DNA from: Callorhinus ursinus
Lineage: Eukaryota; Chordata; Mammalia; Carnivora; Otariidae
Length of the DNA stretch: 64,000 bases
Direction: 5' to 3'
Assembly: GCF_003265705.1 (NCBI RefSeq)
Contig: NW_020312859.1
Location: 2,522,755 to 2,586,754 of the forward strand
Shown: in pieces, positions 42,269-53,446 of the stretch
How the letters are laid out: each line of letters starts with the position of its first letter
Numbering within the stretch: position 1 is the first letter of the stretch
The notes under the pieces: generated by a model
Database searches by the model: none
The model's input: only the letters and a program-made list of their open reading frames with translations
Told to the model about the DNA's origin: nothing
Program-made: the position numbers and the translations under genes

Positions 42269-45200
42269 CTGGGGGGGAAGAAAGAGAGGTCAGCACCGTG
42301 AGGTCAGGGCTTGGCAGCCAAGTCAACCCAGCTGCTATAGCAGTGCCATCTTGGTCATGTCACTTAACCTCTCTGGACCTCAGTTTCTTCCTATGTAAAC
42401 TTTCTAAGGGGGCGACTGTTAGGGCTGAATAAAATAATAGAGGGGGCATGCTTAGCACCGTGCTGTAAGCACCTCGTTTGTGTCGGTTACTAGGCAACTA
42501 CGATGGTGCTGGCCATGACGGTCCCCCAGTACGTGGCAGCTTTCTCATCTCTGCACCCCATGGCATCTTCCAGAAGGGAGGTTGTGGCCTGTGTGTAGAG
42601 GTGCTGGCACCCGGTGGCAAAGCTGCTAGAGTTTCTGAGGCTGTACCTGGAACAAGATGGGGGGTTCAGCACCATCTAGCTTCTCCTCCTCCTGAAATCT
42701 TATTCTGCTCTCTTACTATTGTGGTGTCCTTTCTTCTGGTCCTTATTAACCAAATGGTTCCCAACTGGGGGAGACTTTGCCCTCCCCCGGGGACATTTGG
42801 TAATGTCCAGAGACATCGTGGTGGTCACGACGGGGAGTGAGGTTACTGGAATCCAGCAGGGATGCTGCTAAACACCCTACAATGCACAGGGCAGCTCCCA
42901 TACGAAAGCATCACCCAGCCCAAGTGTCACTGGTGCCGAGGTTGAGAAAGCCTGCGTGACATGCACCTGTGTGCAGGGTGTCTGCACACACACACACGGA
43001 CACACATGATGGAGATCGGATATGCATCTGCAGTGTCCTATCCCGCTTTCTTATACGTAAGATGAACTCACTGGCATTCTCCTGTGTATTTAAGTGGGTG
43101 TGTCCCATTCCATCGTGGGGATAATGACAGCCACCAAGGATAGAGTGCTGTGTGCGAGGCACTGCCGTAACTGCTTTCCTTGGATTTACTCATCCAGTCC
43201 TCACAACAACTCTGCAAGGTGGACGCCCTTACTCTCATCTTACAGTTGGAGGAACTGAGGCACAGAGAAGTTAAGCAACTTTCTCAGAGTCACACAGCTA
43301 GGAAATAGCAAAGCTGGGCTTAGAACCCTGGGCAGACTCCATGCTGAACCCACCATGCTTTACTCTCAGGTGGCACCATCATCCATGGCCCAATGCCTTC
43401 TTTTCAGATGCCTTTCTTTAAAAAGACCATGTTCCTATAATTATAATAACCCAGTGATGTAACAATAACAAATTCTCTAAAACTAAAGAATTTATAGCAA
43501 GAGGTAACTATCTTTCCTCCACCTCTGCCCACCCCTAAACCCACATCTCAGAGGCAAGCCCCCTCGCCTGGTTCCTCTTTGGATAAGCCCAAACAACTAC
43601 ATATTAATATATTATGTAATATTTAAATGGTATAAATGTATTACTAATACATATCAATATATTATAACTACAATAACAGTATATGTCATAATAGTATACC
43701 TCTGCTATGAAATGTGAGCATTTGATTCAAGCATCCTAGCTCTCCTTTCCCTTCCCCGCTCTGCTACCAATTTTTAGTTTCTATTTTTTATGATTTAAAA
43801 TTATTTCCTTGTTGTTTGTCAGTTTTAAAGAGGTCTTGTGACGCCCCACTCGGCTTTCCCAGCCTCCTCAGCCACCAGCCCCTCCCAGCTGCGGGCAGGG
43901 AAACCTGTGCTTTGACAGGTCCCGGCTCCGGAGAAGCCCCGCCCCCGCCCCGCCCCCGGGGGCTTTGACAGGTCCCGGCTCCGGAGAAGCCCCGCCTCCG
44001 CCCCGCCCCCCCGCACGCACCTTGGGCTGGGAGGGGCTGGACCCCCAGCTCCCCTCGCTGGTCGCACAGCCACTCAGGGCAGCACTTGCCAGGGACCTCA
44101 ACCCTCCTGGGGTGCGGGCAGTCCCAGCTGGGCAGCCGGACGTCCTCAGTGCACAGGGGCACACAGGTGAAGCCGCCGTCCTGACAGTGGCAGAGAATCC
44201 TGCAGTGGGGTTGGAAGGTCTCCCCATCCCGGTACAGGCGGCCATTCACCTCGCAGCTCCCATCATCCTCTCCCCCTGCAGAGGAGAAACCGGACCCCCA
44301 TCCTTGACCCCCAACTTTTCCCTGGGCAAGACCGTGCCAGCCACATCCTCCACCCGGTCTCCCTGCAGAGGCTGGCCCCGATCCTGCTGGGGACCAGGGC
44401 CCCTAAGCGTCTGCGCACTGCCGGGGGCCTCCGGCCCATCCCCACTGCCGACCTGCCTGGGCGCCTGCAGGAAGACAGCGTGGCATACCGCATCCTGGCA
44501 CAGGGGCTGTGGGGACACGGGCCTGCTGGGAGCCCCCACTCTGCTCTTTATTAGCTATGCAGTTTGGCCAAGCGACTTCACTTCTTCTTGCCTCAGTTTC
44601 CTTATCTGCAACATGGGTTTTATAATGGGCACTTACTTCACAGGGCTGTGGTAGAGACTAGATGAAATGATGTATGTAATGAATCCAACATAAAAGAGAC
44701 CTTCAATAGATCCCAGCTGCTCTGCTGTTACTATTAATATAATTAATTACTATATATTAATAATATATAACTTATATACACACGGAGAGTTCATGCAACA
44801 CACTTTCATTGTGCTATGTTGTGGTCATCACTGTCCGGCCCAGGCTTACCTTGCTGGCTTTGTGACTTTGGATAAGTTGCTTAACTTCTCTGAGTTGCCT
44901 TAACAATAGCCTTGATGAGAACAGCTGAGTACCTTCAGGTACAGATGGTAAGTCCCGTAACATTTAGCCCCACGCTAGGCATAGGGTAAGTACTCAAGAA
45001 ACACTCTTCAGACGAAGCCCTTAAGATATGGGTGTTATTCCCACTTCCTCCACTGGACAAGCACTCCTTGAGGGCTGGGGCTGAGAGTGTTCAGGCTGGC
45101 ACCCTCCCCCACTCCGCTCCCCCCTCCCCCCGTGCTGGCCCAGAGCATGGATGGACACACAGACCCTCAGGAAATGCCCTTTGAAAGAATGCCTCGTGCA

Positions 45201-48200
45201 AGGCCCAGCACAGAAGAGACATTAATGAAAGAGGTTCTGATTTCTTATAGTTCCAGAGATACGTAGTGTGCCCCTCCAGGGTGCCAACTACTGGGCTCCT
45301 AGACAGGACTAAGACACAGTCCTTGTCTTGAGAGATGGAGGGCCAGGCAGGGGACAGATGTGAAAGTCACCATCTGCAAGACAGAATGAAAAGCCATGGA
45401 GAGGCCTGGGTGAGCCTCCCAGAGAAGGGCAGAACAAGGAGGACCTCTTTCAGAGGTCCTGGAGACGCGGGGTGGCGGGGGCCGGGGGGGGGCAGTTCGG
45501 TTGGGTCTGGGAAGGATTTGCCTGAAAGCAGGTTTTCCCGGGTCTTCAGAGAAAAACCTCCAACAGGCCCATACCCACGCAGAAATTTGGGACCTGCACA
45601 GATGTGGACGCCAGCCCCTGTTCCCACTTGCTAACTGTGGGGCCTGGGGGGCAGGTCACTGCACTTCTCTGAGCCACCGGACCCGGCTCCCAGAGCCACT
45701 GGGGGATTAAAGGAACTACTGTTAAAGCATTTCGCTGCAAGTCTGGAGCATAGCGGATGCTCAGTGAATGGGAGTGGGGGATGTTGTTCCTCGGGGGAGG
45801 ACAGAACCAGAGCCAGCCCTCTCCCTGCTCCTTCCAGGCCACAGCCCTCTGACGCCAAATCCCTGACCTTTGGCCTGGATCATGTGGCCCCTGGTTTCCT
45901 GGAAACTAGGGGCAGCTGCACCTTAATCCTGAGGGGTCTCCCAGCAGACTTCTGGGACCACAGGCCTGGGGCCTCCTGGTCCAGGAGGGCCTGGTAAACA
46001 GAGGGATTTTTTCGGAAAGTCCGCTGGAGGGGTGATAATTTTAGCAAGGTTTCCTGGCTCCTCTCCTGGTCTTCCAGCTCAGGGCTGGCTGGGGGTGGGG
46101 CTGATGAGCCCTGGGCAGCCATCCCCATCCCCCGCCCTGGGGTCTGTGTGCATCTTTGTGCCTGGTCCCAAACACCAGGAGGCGGCTCCAAACCTACTCA
46201 CTCTTCAGTCCGCCACTCCCTCATCCCCGCCAACCATATACACATATAGTTGCCAAAATCCTACTTCCTCTTCCAGGTCCTTCCTATGCCCCCTTGTCCA
46301 GCAAGCTCCCTCAAGTAACTTCAGAGCCCAGTCTAGGTATCTGGTCATCTCTGCGTCCTCTCTCCCTCTGAGAGTCCCTTGTAGAAGGAACAACAGAGGA
46401 TTTTTTTTTTCCCCGCCTTTAGCCACTTGCACACTGTGCGAACTTAGGCAGGTGATTTCTCCCCTCTGAACCCCCGTTCCTGCATCTGCAAAATCAGTTT
46501 AATAATAGGACCTACCTCATTATTGAGGGTAAAAAGAAATCACATGTATAAAGGGCGTGCCCACAGGACATGCTCCCTGAATGATACCTGTTACTGCTAG
46601 GCTCTCCAGAGCTCTTACTATGATTCATTCATTCGGTCCTTATTTACTGGGGGCCTACTATGTGCCAGGCAGTGTTCTAGGGATTCATGATAGATACAGC
46701 AATGACTAAAACAGGCCAAAATCCTGCCCTCATTGGAACTTTCACTCTAGTGGAAATAAACACTATAAACAAGTAAAGTCTATGACGTCCAATGGTGATT
46801 AGAGCTAGAAAAATAATGGAGGGCAGGGTTCAAGAGAGGGATGTTGAATGTTGAATATGGTGACCAGGGAAGGCCACCCCAAGAAGGTGATTTTTGAGAA
46901 AGATGAGAAGGAGATGCAGAGCTTGCCATGCAGATATCTGGGGGGAAAGAACACTGGTAGAGCAAACAGCCAGTGCAAAGGCCCTGAGGTAGGAGCCCCC
47001 TCGGGTATTTAAGGCACAAAATAGGCCAGCATGGCTGAAGCAGAGAGCAGGAAGGAGAGAGGGAGTTAGGCAGGGTCAGAGAGAAAACAGGAGCAAGACC
47101 CTGCGGGGCCTTGTAGCCACTGAGAGGACTGGCTTTTACTCTGAGCCAGTGGGAAGCTGTTGGAGGCCTTGAGGAGGAGGAGGGATGTGATCTGATGTCT
47201 GTATTGAAAGGGCCCCTGTCGCTGCTGTGTTGGGAACAGAGTAGGGGGCAAAGGACGGAAGTGGGAAGACCGTTATGGGGCTAATGCAACATCTAGTGTG
47301 TGATGACGAGGCTCAGACCAGGCTGGTAGCAGTGGATGGACTGAGGAGGGACTAGAATTTCAGGTTCTAGAATATTTTGAAGACTTTGCTGGCGGGCAAT
47401 ATTGGGGTGTGCAAAACAAGAGATGTCAAGAATGACTGTGGTTTTGAACTCAAGCCACAGGGAGGGTGGAGATGCCCTTGGCTGAGTTGGGGAGGCTGCA
47501 CGCTTGGGGTGTGGGGGTTCAGGAACCTACGGAGGACACACACACACAGCTTGGAGTGCACTGTCAGAGGTCCACCCAATTAGGAATTGAGAAGAAAGTT
47601 TGGGGCAGCAGATTCCCTCCAGAGCTAAGACCTAGACTCTGCCTCTGTGAGGTCTCACCTGTGGGGTTCACCAGCCTCCAGATCTGGCTCATGAGCACCC
47701 ACTGTGTTGCCTGACCAGGGCTGGGAGTTGTAGGAAGAAGCAAAGACCAGGTACATTTTTGACCTCCAGCTGTCTGAAGTCTGAATCAAGATGGAATAAG
47801 AAAAGCCCCTTAATAAACTTAGTGACAGTGACAGCCAATATGAACTCATCACATGCTGAGTGTCAGGCAGTAGAGTGATGGAAATGAAGATTGTGGAGCC
47901 AGCTCCCTCAGTTCAAATCCCAGCTCAGCCACTTATGAGCTGTGTGACCTTGGGCAAATTGCCTAACCTCTCTGTGCCTCCTTTTTTTTTTCCATTTATA
48001 AAATGCGGATGACATTAGTACCAACCTCATATGGTTGTTGTGAGATTAAATGAGGTGATATTTGTGAGTGCCTGGCACATAGTTAAGTGCTATGCAAGTG
48101 TTCGATAAATAAAGTTCAGCCAAATGCTTTGTATGTGTCCTGGCTCGTTGAAACAACAGCCTGGGAAGATAAGAGTTACTTATCTCATTTTTTCCCTAGA

Positions 48201-51200
48201 TACATTTTTATTAGCAATCATCTATGAGTTTATAAAATAAATCACTATTTTCTCATGATTATACTCCCCTGATTTAAAAAAAAAGCATTTAACAAGGGTT
48301 TAGTATTGATAACTTTATGTCTATTAGTCTTGTTTTTTTAACCTTGTTTTTTTTCTATAAGTGGACTCATTATCAGTGATTCATGAGCCCTTATCTCTCT
48401 TGTTCTTTTTTTTAAAGTGATACATGCAAATAGATGAAAGACGTAGATTGCTCTACAAGACTTATTTAAAAAAAAAAAAGAACACCATCACATTTTTGTT
48501 TTTCCCTAAAGTAGTGGTTCTCTGTTGGAGATGATTTTGTTTCCCAGGGGACATTTGTCTAAGACAGATTGTCACGACTCGTAGGTGAGGGACATGCTAG
48601 TGGCATTCAGTGAGTAAAGGCCAGGGATGCTGCTGAAGGTCCTACCAAGTACAGGACAGTCGCCCCTCCCCAGTAAAGAATGATACCAAAGAATTATCTG
48701 GCCAAAAAGCAAAGTTGAGAAACTCTGATCTAAAGCATCAGAGGGCACCAAGGCTTGGAATGGTGGGAGATGTAACACACTCAAGGTCACTAGTAAATGA
48801 CAAACTCAGGATCCAAACTCTGGTCCAAGGGCTCCCAATCCAGGAGGAAGACAGAACGAAATGTTGCTTCAGAACCTGCGTGACCTGGTCCCAAGCTGTG
48901 TAACAGTAATCATGCCAGTTAATATTACCAAGCCTCAGTTTGCTCATCTGTGAATCTGAAAGGACTTACCTCAGAGGATCCTTGTGAGGATTATGTGATT
49001 TATGCAAGGATCGTGTGGTAAGTTTCAGCATACTGCCTGAGACCTATTACTCCATGCCCTCCCTAAATAAACGGTTGTACTTTTATTTTCTCAGAAGTGT
49101 TGTGAAGGTCCTGAGAAAGGATAGTGATTCCTGGTTTGAGGAATCTGGGAGGACTTCTCGGGGGAGAAGCGTTTGAGCTTGGCTTTGACAGTTGGTTGTA
49201 ATTTGGACAGGTAGGAATGGGGGGATGCCGCTCAGGTGGGGGGCATAGTCGGAGCAAAGACAAGAGGGGAGGGGCAGGGGGAGGGCCTCGGGAAACGTGC
49301 GTCCCCAGATTTGGCTGGAATGGATGGTGTACCTGCACTGAGGAGGTAGGGAGAGAAGAGCTTCTCTTTGACTCGGGACCCCTCAGGCTTGACCCTCGCA
49401 AACACACCCACCATCGGTCCCGCAAACCTGCTTACAGAGGCACACGGCCCCACGGCCACCAGGGCCCGCCCTGGGCTGGCAGACCAGGCCCTGGCTGGGG
49501 TCGCAGACGTGGAGATGGTCGCAAGGCTCCCCCAGCCGCCGTGCGCACACCTGACAGCAGCTGCAGCCGTCCAGCACCAGGGGCACCCCCAGTGGGCATC
49601 GGGGTGGTGGCCAGCGGCAGGCACACGGCGTCGGGCACAGCTGGGCACACACCTGCAGAGACAGAGCATGTCACTTGGTCATTCAAGGTGGGCAGTGAGG
49701 GGTCCATGCTGTGGCCCCCGGGTCACACAGACCTGGCCTTGGACCCTTGTGGTCATGAGCAAGGACTTTGGCCTACAGTTGCAGTCCTGACTCTGCTCCT
49801 TATTAGCTGAGTGACCTTGGGCAAGTTACTTAAGCTCTCCAAGCCTCAGTTTCTTCATCTGTGAAAAGGGGGCATTAGTAATATTTAACTCAGATGATTG
49901 TTTTCAGGAGTACGTAAAATGATGCATGTTAAACCCTGAGCACACAGCCTGGCATGCAGTAGATGCTCCGTGCATTTAGCCATGATGATCACCGTAGGGA
50001 ATTACAAGGAATGACTAAGGCCCTGCCCTCTAGAAGCTTACAGAAAGGCAAAAGCAACAAAACAAAGGATTACAATGGCAGGGTACTATACATTTTCTAG
50101 AACGTAGACTGCGAATATTTATCTTGACAGCTGAATAAATCAAACAGTAGCATAGATGCTTTTGATCTTGGAACAATCCGGAATATGTTTCTGGATACAT
50201 ATCAAATCAGCCAGGAAACTTGGTAAAATACTAATTCCCAGGCCTCCCCTGGGACTTACCAAATAGAACTTCCAGAGGCAGAGCCCTGGAATCTGTATTT
50301 TTATCGGGCTGTCCAGGGGCTTCTGATGTATAGCTAGGATTTTGACACCTCTGCTCCAGTTCTAACCCCCATGCCCCTGCCAGGGAGAGATGGGGGAAAC
50401 TGAGCTCCAGAGAGAGAAAGCGTCTTGCCAAAAGTCACAGCATGTTAGCTGCAGAGCTGGGAGCCCGCTTCCTCCTCAAGGATCCTGTAATAGGGAAAAG
50501 CCTGAGCCAGGGACCCACCCCCCAGGGACAGGGTCAAGGTATTGACCCAAGTGTCCTGGTTGCTCCTCCACACTCAGGACAAAGAAACAAACAAACCAGA
50601 AACCAGATGCCATGGTCTTCCCATATGTCCATCTGAAGGTGGGGACCCAGAGGCAGGCATAATTCAAGATAGCCCGGTAGTTTCCGGTAGCCCCCTTGGT
50701 GAGGGACCAATCTTTAGTTCAGTAGGATCCTTGGAGGACCAGAGGGTTTTAGCTGGAGGATGGAAGACTTACAGTTTACAAAAATGGAATGAATCACCTC
50801 CTAACTTCTGTGTGGCCCCAAAGCAGGCAATGACCCCTTTGCCCTAGTGCCTACTTTGTCCCACCCCGAGGACCCCCCAGTCCTGCAAACCTGCGTTCAG
50901 TGGCCTGCAGCTTGCACCCTGGCCACCAGAGGCCGCCCCACACGGGCCAACCAGCCCTGGTTGGGGGGAAGGGGGACTCCAGGCTGGGAGGTAGTGAGGC
51001 AGGTGGGCAGCTCTCTGCCCAGGGCCTCACAGGGGAGCGAGTTGCCATCTCTGTAGGAATTCCAAGCCAGAGACTGGGTGATACCAGAGAGATTCTAGAG
51101 ATAATGGCCTAGCCTTGCCCCTCAAAGCCTGGTCCAGACAGCAGCATCAGCCTCACCTGGAAGTCTGAAGCAGCATCTAGGGCCCCTCTTTATAAATCCA

Positions 51201-53315
51201 ATGCTGCATTGTAATATGTCTGGAAATGACTCTCACGGAATCGGCCTGAGGAGCAATCAGCCAGACTTTGGGGTTCCCTTGCAAATCAGAGGTTGGGCTC
51301 CCTTGGTTAGTGAGAAGTGGGGATCCTGACCAGAACTGGCTCTTGGGTCCCTTCCACCTGAAAGTAGGGGTGTCAGGCCACAGGCCTTTTGCTTTGTACC
51401 AGGGTTCCCACCCTGGGTTTTCTATGGGGTGAGCTCGGCTGGGGCCGGATGTGTGCACCCTGACACCCAGGAGGGGCCACTAGTAATATCGATGATTGTA
51501 GCTAGCATTGGCCATGGGCAAGCCGTGAGCTGTAATGTGCTAATTCAACCCTGCAAGATTAGGTACCAGCTTTGTGCCCCCTGGAAGGACCAGGAAACAG
51601 AAGCTCAAAACAGTGTGGGGTCAAGGCTGGACTCCCTGGATCTCCAGGCCCTTCCTAACACATGCAGTTTCCCCAGACCCTTGCGGCAGTCACCAGGGGG
51701 ACGAGTCCTGGATGTGGAATATTCTAGAGAAGAGTTGAAATCCAAGTTGTACCACTGATGGGCTGTGTGACCTTCAACATGCCATTTAACTGCTTCATGG
51801 GGAGGGAGCTGTTTCCTTCCCAGTAAGAGGGGTTGGAGACCACCTATCTTGAAATGGTGACAGGGATTAAATGAGGTCACGGCTAGCTCTTAGTCACAGT
51901 GACTTTGTCCGTTTCCAGGTCTCTGCCACCTGGCCCTGTTCGCAGGCCTGAGCCCAGGAGCCCACAGGCTGCTGGAAGACTTAGAATTCTCTCTCTGAGG
52001 ATGGTTGTGGCTTTCCATGTTGGTGATGACTAAGTCCTTGACTCTGCATAGGATGCTGCCTGGCTCCCAGGGACAGGGAAGAAGGGAGGGGTGGACAGTG
52101 AGTCCGGGACGGCTTCCTTTTGGTCTTTCATTTAAGCCTGGGCCCAGAACCCCAAGTCCCCCATTCCAACTACCCAAGCCACCCACGCAGGCATCAGGTT
52201 TTGCTCAGCCCCTTCGGGAGAAGAAACAGTGGGATTGGGGTGTCAGCAGGGTTCACAGCCTTGCTCCCACTCCTGCTCAGGACCCAGGAGCGAAAGGCTC
52301 CTGCCGTGCTCTTCAAAGAAGCATGAACGTACAGCGAGATCATGGCTTGTGGTGGGGCCGATCTCCATGGCATGGGGAACTCAGTATTTGCTGAGGGAAT
52401 GACAGGGCTTGGCAGCTGTGGCCTTGGTCCAGGTAGGGGAAGAGGCACAGGCAGCAGGAGGAGCACAAATGGAAGTGCGCCTTCCCCACCCCCCACACAC
52501 CCAAGCCTATCCTGGGCTCCACCGCCTCTATTACTCCAATGTTTCTTTGCTGTGTGCTTTTAGGCAAGTTGCTTGCCCTCTCTGAGCCTTGCTTGCCCGA
52601 AAACAGGGGATAATAATTCCTTATGAGGTTGTTGGATATGTTAGGCAAGGTAGGTATTTCACAAACCTTTTGAAAAATGTTCCATAAGAGGAGATCATTA
52701 TTCCATGAGGTGTCTCCCCGTCCCCCTTCAGCCGGGTCTGCAGGTCACTCACGACCAACAGCATTAATGCCCTTGTGGTGGGAACTTTCCCATCAGCTAG
52801 ACACCAACATCCATTCAAATCCTGGCTCACAGTTAGGCAAAGCAGATTTTATGTTGCGTCTCCCCATTTATAATGAGGACACCCCCTTCAGCTCTGTAGA
52901 AGGGCTCTGGGGACCATGAATAGTCATGGCCCTCTTCTTTGGAACACCGGCCACGTTCCAGGTCCTGTGTGGAGCACTTCTGATGAATTACCATCAGTGG
53001 TCTTCACCAAGGCCTCATGATCATTATGGCCATTTAGCTGGGGCAGCAGCTGAGGCTCAGAGAGAAGGGACTCGCCTGAGGTAACACAGCAGAGCTGGCC
53101 AGAGGCGAACGTCTGGGCACCGGGGAGGGAAGCTGGACTGTGCCCAACACCGGGAACCTGCAGGAGTTCTTCCAGGGGATCCTGCAGTGACTTCACACCT
53201 CCCCCACCACGCCGAGGAAGTCAGCAAGACGTTTTGGGGCCCGGGGCCCCCTTACCTTTGAGAGGAGGCAGAGGAGGGAGAAGGCCAGAAGGTGGGTCTG
53301 TGGCACGCCTCTCAT
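42048..53315 (-). CDS. CCN5: CCN5 (WISP2) matricellular protein, complete, four coding exons
   Basis: Exons 53315-53256, 49652-49436, 44275-44021 and 42268-42048 join in frame to give 250 residues, the same length as human CCN5. It is a secreted protein that modulates growth, Wnt and TGF-beta responses. Order of parts: signal peptide (1 to about 23, likely cut after VCA); IGFBP-type module (24 to about 92) with 12 cysteines and GCSCCQVC at 49-56; VWC module (about 98-164) with 10 cysteines; a short linker; TSP1 module (194-237, [15 protein letters not shown]) with 6 cysteines; a tail ending NSAF. The cystine-knot CT module of other CCN proteins is absent, which is diagnostic of CCN5. An additional cysteine (Cys22) lies in the signal peptide, where I recall Arg in human. 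All introns are GT-AG. Confidence 0.97.
42310..42475 (+). repeat. MIR next to CCN5 last-exon acceptor
   Basis: CACTTAACCTCTCTGGACCT and CAGTTTCTTCCTATGTAA. It begins about 40 bases inside the intron. Confidence 0.75.
42751..42954 (+). mobile_element. MER20 in CCN5 last intron
   Basis: TGGTTCCCAACTGGGGG at the start, GATGCTGCTAAACACCCTAC in the middle and GGTTGAGAAAGCCTG at the end follow the MER20 consensus throughout. Confidence 0.9.
43120..43345 (-). repeat. MIR
   Basis: ACTGAGGCACAGAGAAGTTA, then AGTCACACAGCTAGGAAA. Confidence 0.85.
43600..43700. repeat. AT-rich palindromic tract
   Basis: Repeated ATTAATATATTA / TATTACTAATACATA-like units, almost GC-free, 321 bases from the CCN5 VWC exon. 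Confidence 0.85.
43911..44016. repeat. 53-bp GC-rich direct tandem duplication
   Basis: Two adjacent copies, 43911-43963 and 43964-44016, each starting TTTGACAGGTCCCGGCTCCG, nearly identical with small differences in the terminal C-rich part. On the minus strand it begins four bases inside the intron after the CCN5 VWC exon. Confidence 0.95.
44021..44275 (-). CDS. CCN5: CCN5 VWC-module exon (residues 93-177)
   Basis: The acceptor is CCTCTGCAG. The exon opens [18 protein letters not shown] and ends QPLPAQ plus the first base of Gly178. The donor is AAG|GTGCGT, which departs from consensus at +3 to +5 and is followed at once by long G runs. Confidence 0.95.
44540..44720 (+). repeat. MIR
   Basis: TGCCTCAGTTTCCTTATCTG, then GGGCTGTGGTAGAGACTAG. 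Confidence 0.75.
44728..44785. repeat. AT-rich palindromic tract
   Basis: TTAATATAATTAATTAC and TATATATTAATAATATATAA, on the other side of the CCN5 VWC exon. Confidence 0.85.
44840..45010 (+). repeat. MIR
   Basis: GGCTTTGTGACTTTGGATAA, then TTGCTTAACTTCTCTGAG. Confidence 0.65.
45590..45780 (+). repeat. MIR
   Basis: GGGCAGGTCACTGCACTTCT, then ATAGCGGATGCTCAGTGAAT. Confidence 0.6.
46420..46600 (+). repeat. MIR
   Basis: CACTGTGCGAACTTAGGCAG, then TTCCTGCATCTGCAAAATC. Confidence 0.7.
46625..47370 (+). repeat. Ancient interspersed repeat, unnamed, copy B
   Basis: Starts with TACTATGTGCCAGGCAGTG, passes through GATATCTGGGGGGAAAGAAC and CAGCCAGTGCAAAGGCCCTG, and ends after GGGGCCTTGTAGCCACTGAG and GGCCCCTGTCGCTGCTGTG. 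Confidence 0.65.
47870..48115 (+). repeat. MIR, nearly full length
   Basis: TTCAAATCCCAGCTCAGCCA, GCTGTGTGACCTTGGGCAAA, and GAGTGCCTGGCACATAGTTA. Confidence 0.9.
48512..48727 (+). mobile_element. MER20 in CCN5 intron (IGFBP-VWC)
   Basis: TAGTGGTTCTC at the start, GGCCAGGGATGCTGCTGAAG in the middle and GTTGAGAAACTCTG at the end. Confidence 0.9.
48865..49060 (+). repeat. MIR
   Basis: AGCCTCAGTTTGCTCATCTG, then CCTTGTGAGGATTATGTGA. Confidence 0.75.
49436..49652 (-). CDS. CCN5: CCN5 IGFBP-module exon (residues 21-92)
   Basis: The acceptor is CTCTGCAG and the exon opens [20 protein letters not shown]. It ends AVCL plus the first base of Trp93, with donor T|GTAAGC. Confidence 0.95.
49775..49990 (+). 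repeat. MIR beside CCN5 IGFBP exon
   Basis: GTGACCTTGGGCAAGTTACT, then CAGTTTCTTCATCTGTGAAA. Confidence 0.9.
50195..50340 (+). mobile_element. MER5A-like copy in CCN5 intron
   Basis: CTAATTCCCAGGCCTCCCCT, CCTGGAATCTGTATTTTTAT and GGGGCTTCTGATGTATAGCT match. Confidence 0.65.
52535..52665 (+). repeat. MIR
   Basis: GTGCTTTTAGGCAAGTTGCT, then CCTTATGAGGTTGTTGGATA. Confidence 0.65.
53256..53315 (-). CDS. CCN5: CCN5 first coding exon (residues 1-20)
   Basis: It encodes [20 protein letters not shown], the signal peptide core. The donor AAAG|GTAAGG leaves phase 0. The 5' UTR limit was not determined. Confidence 0.94.
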
Positions 53316-53446
53316 GTCACTGTGTCCCCCACGGAGCCAGCCTTTGAGCCTGGGAGGCAGGACCTGTAAGTCTTTATGTTCCGGCGGCTGTGAGGTCACT
53401 CTTGGGCATGCGTGCACACACACACACGCGCGCGCGCGCGCACGCG

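Larger units (their letters stand above)
42269..44020 (-). other. CCN5: CCN5 last intron
   Basis: A 1.75 kb intron with MIRs at 42.3-42.5 and 43.1-43.3 kb, a MER20 at 42.75-42.95 kb, an AT-rich tract at 43.6-43.7 kb and the GC-rich 53-bp tandem duplication adjoining the exon. Confidence 0.9.
44276..49435 (-). other. CCN5: CCN5 intron between IGFBP and VWC exons
   Basis: 5.2 kb, with several MIRs, a long ancient repeat copy at 46.6-47.4 kb, a MER20 at 48.5-48.7 kb and A/T-rich low-complexity sequence at 48.2-48.48 kb. No further exon was recognised. Confidence 0.9.
49653..53255 (-). other. CCN5: CCN5 first coding intron
   Basis: 3.6 kb containing MIRs (49.78-49.99, 52.54-52.66 kb) and a MER5A-like copy (50.2-50.34 kb). 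The rest is unremarkable. Confidence 0.9.

Noticed and set aside
23891..53255. An antisense lncRNA equivalent to human KCNK15-AS1
   Set aside because: Human has an antisense RNA in this interval, but I could not identify its exons from sequence alone.
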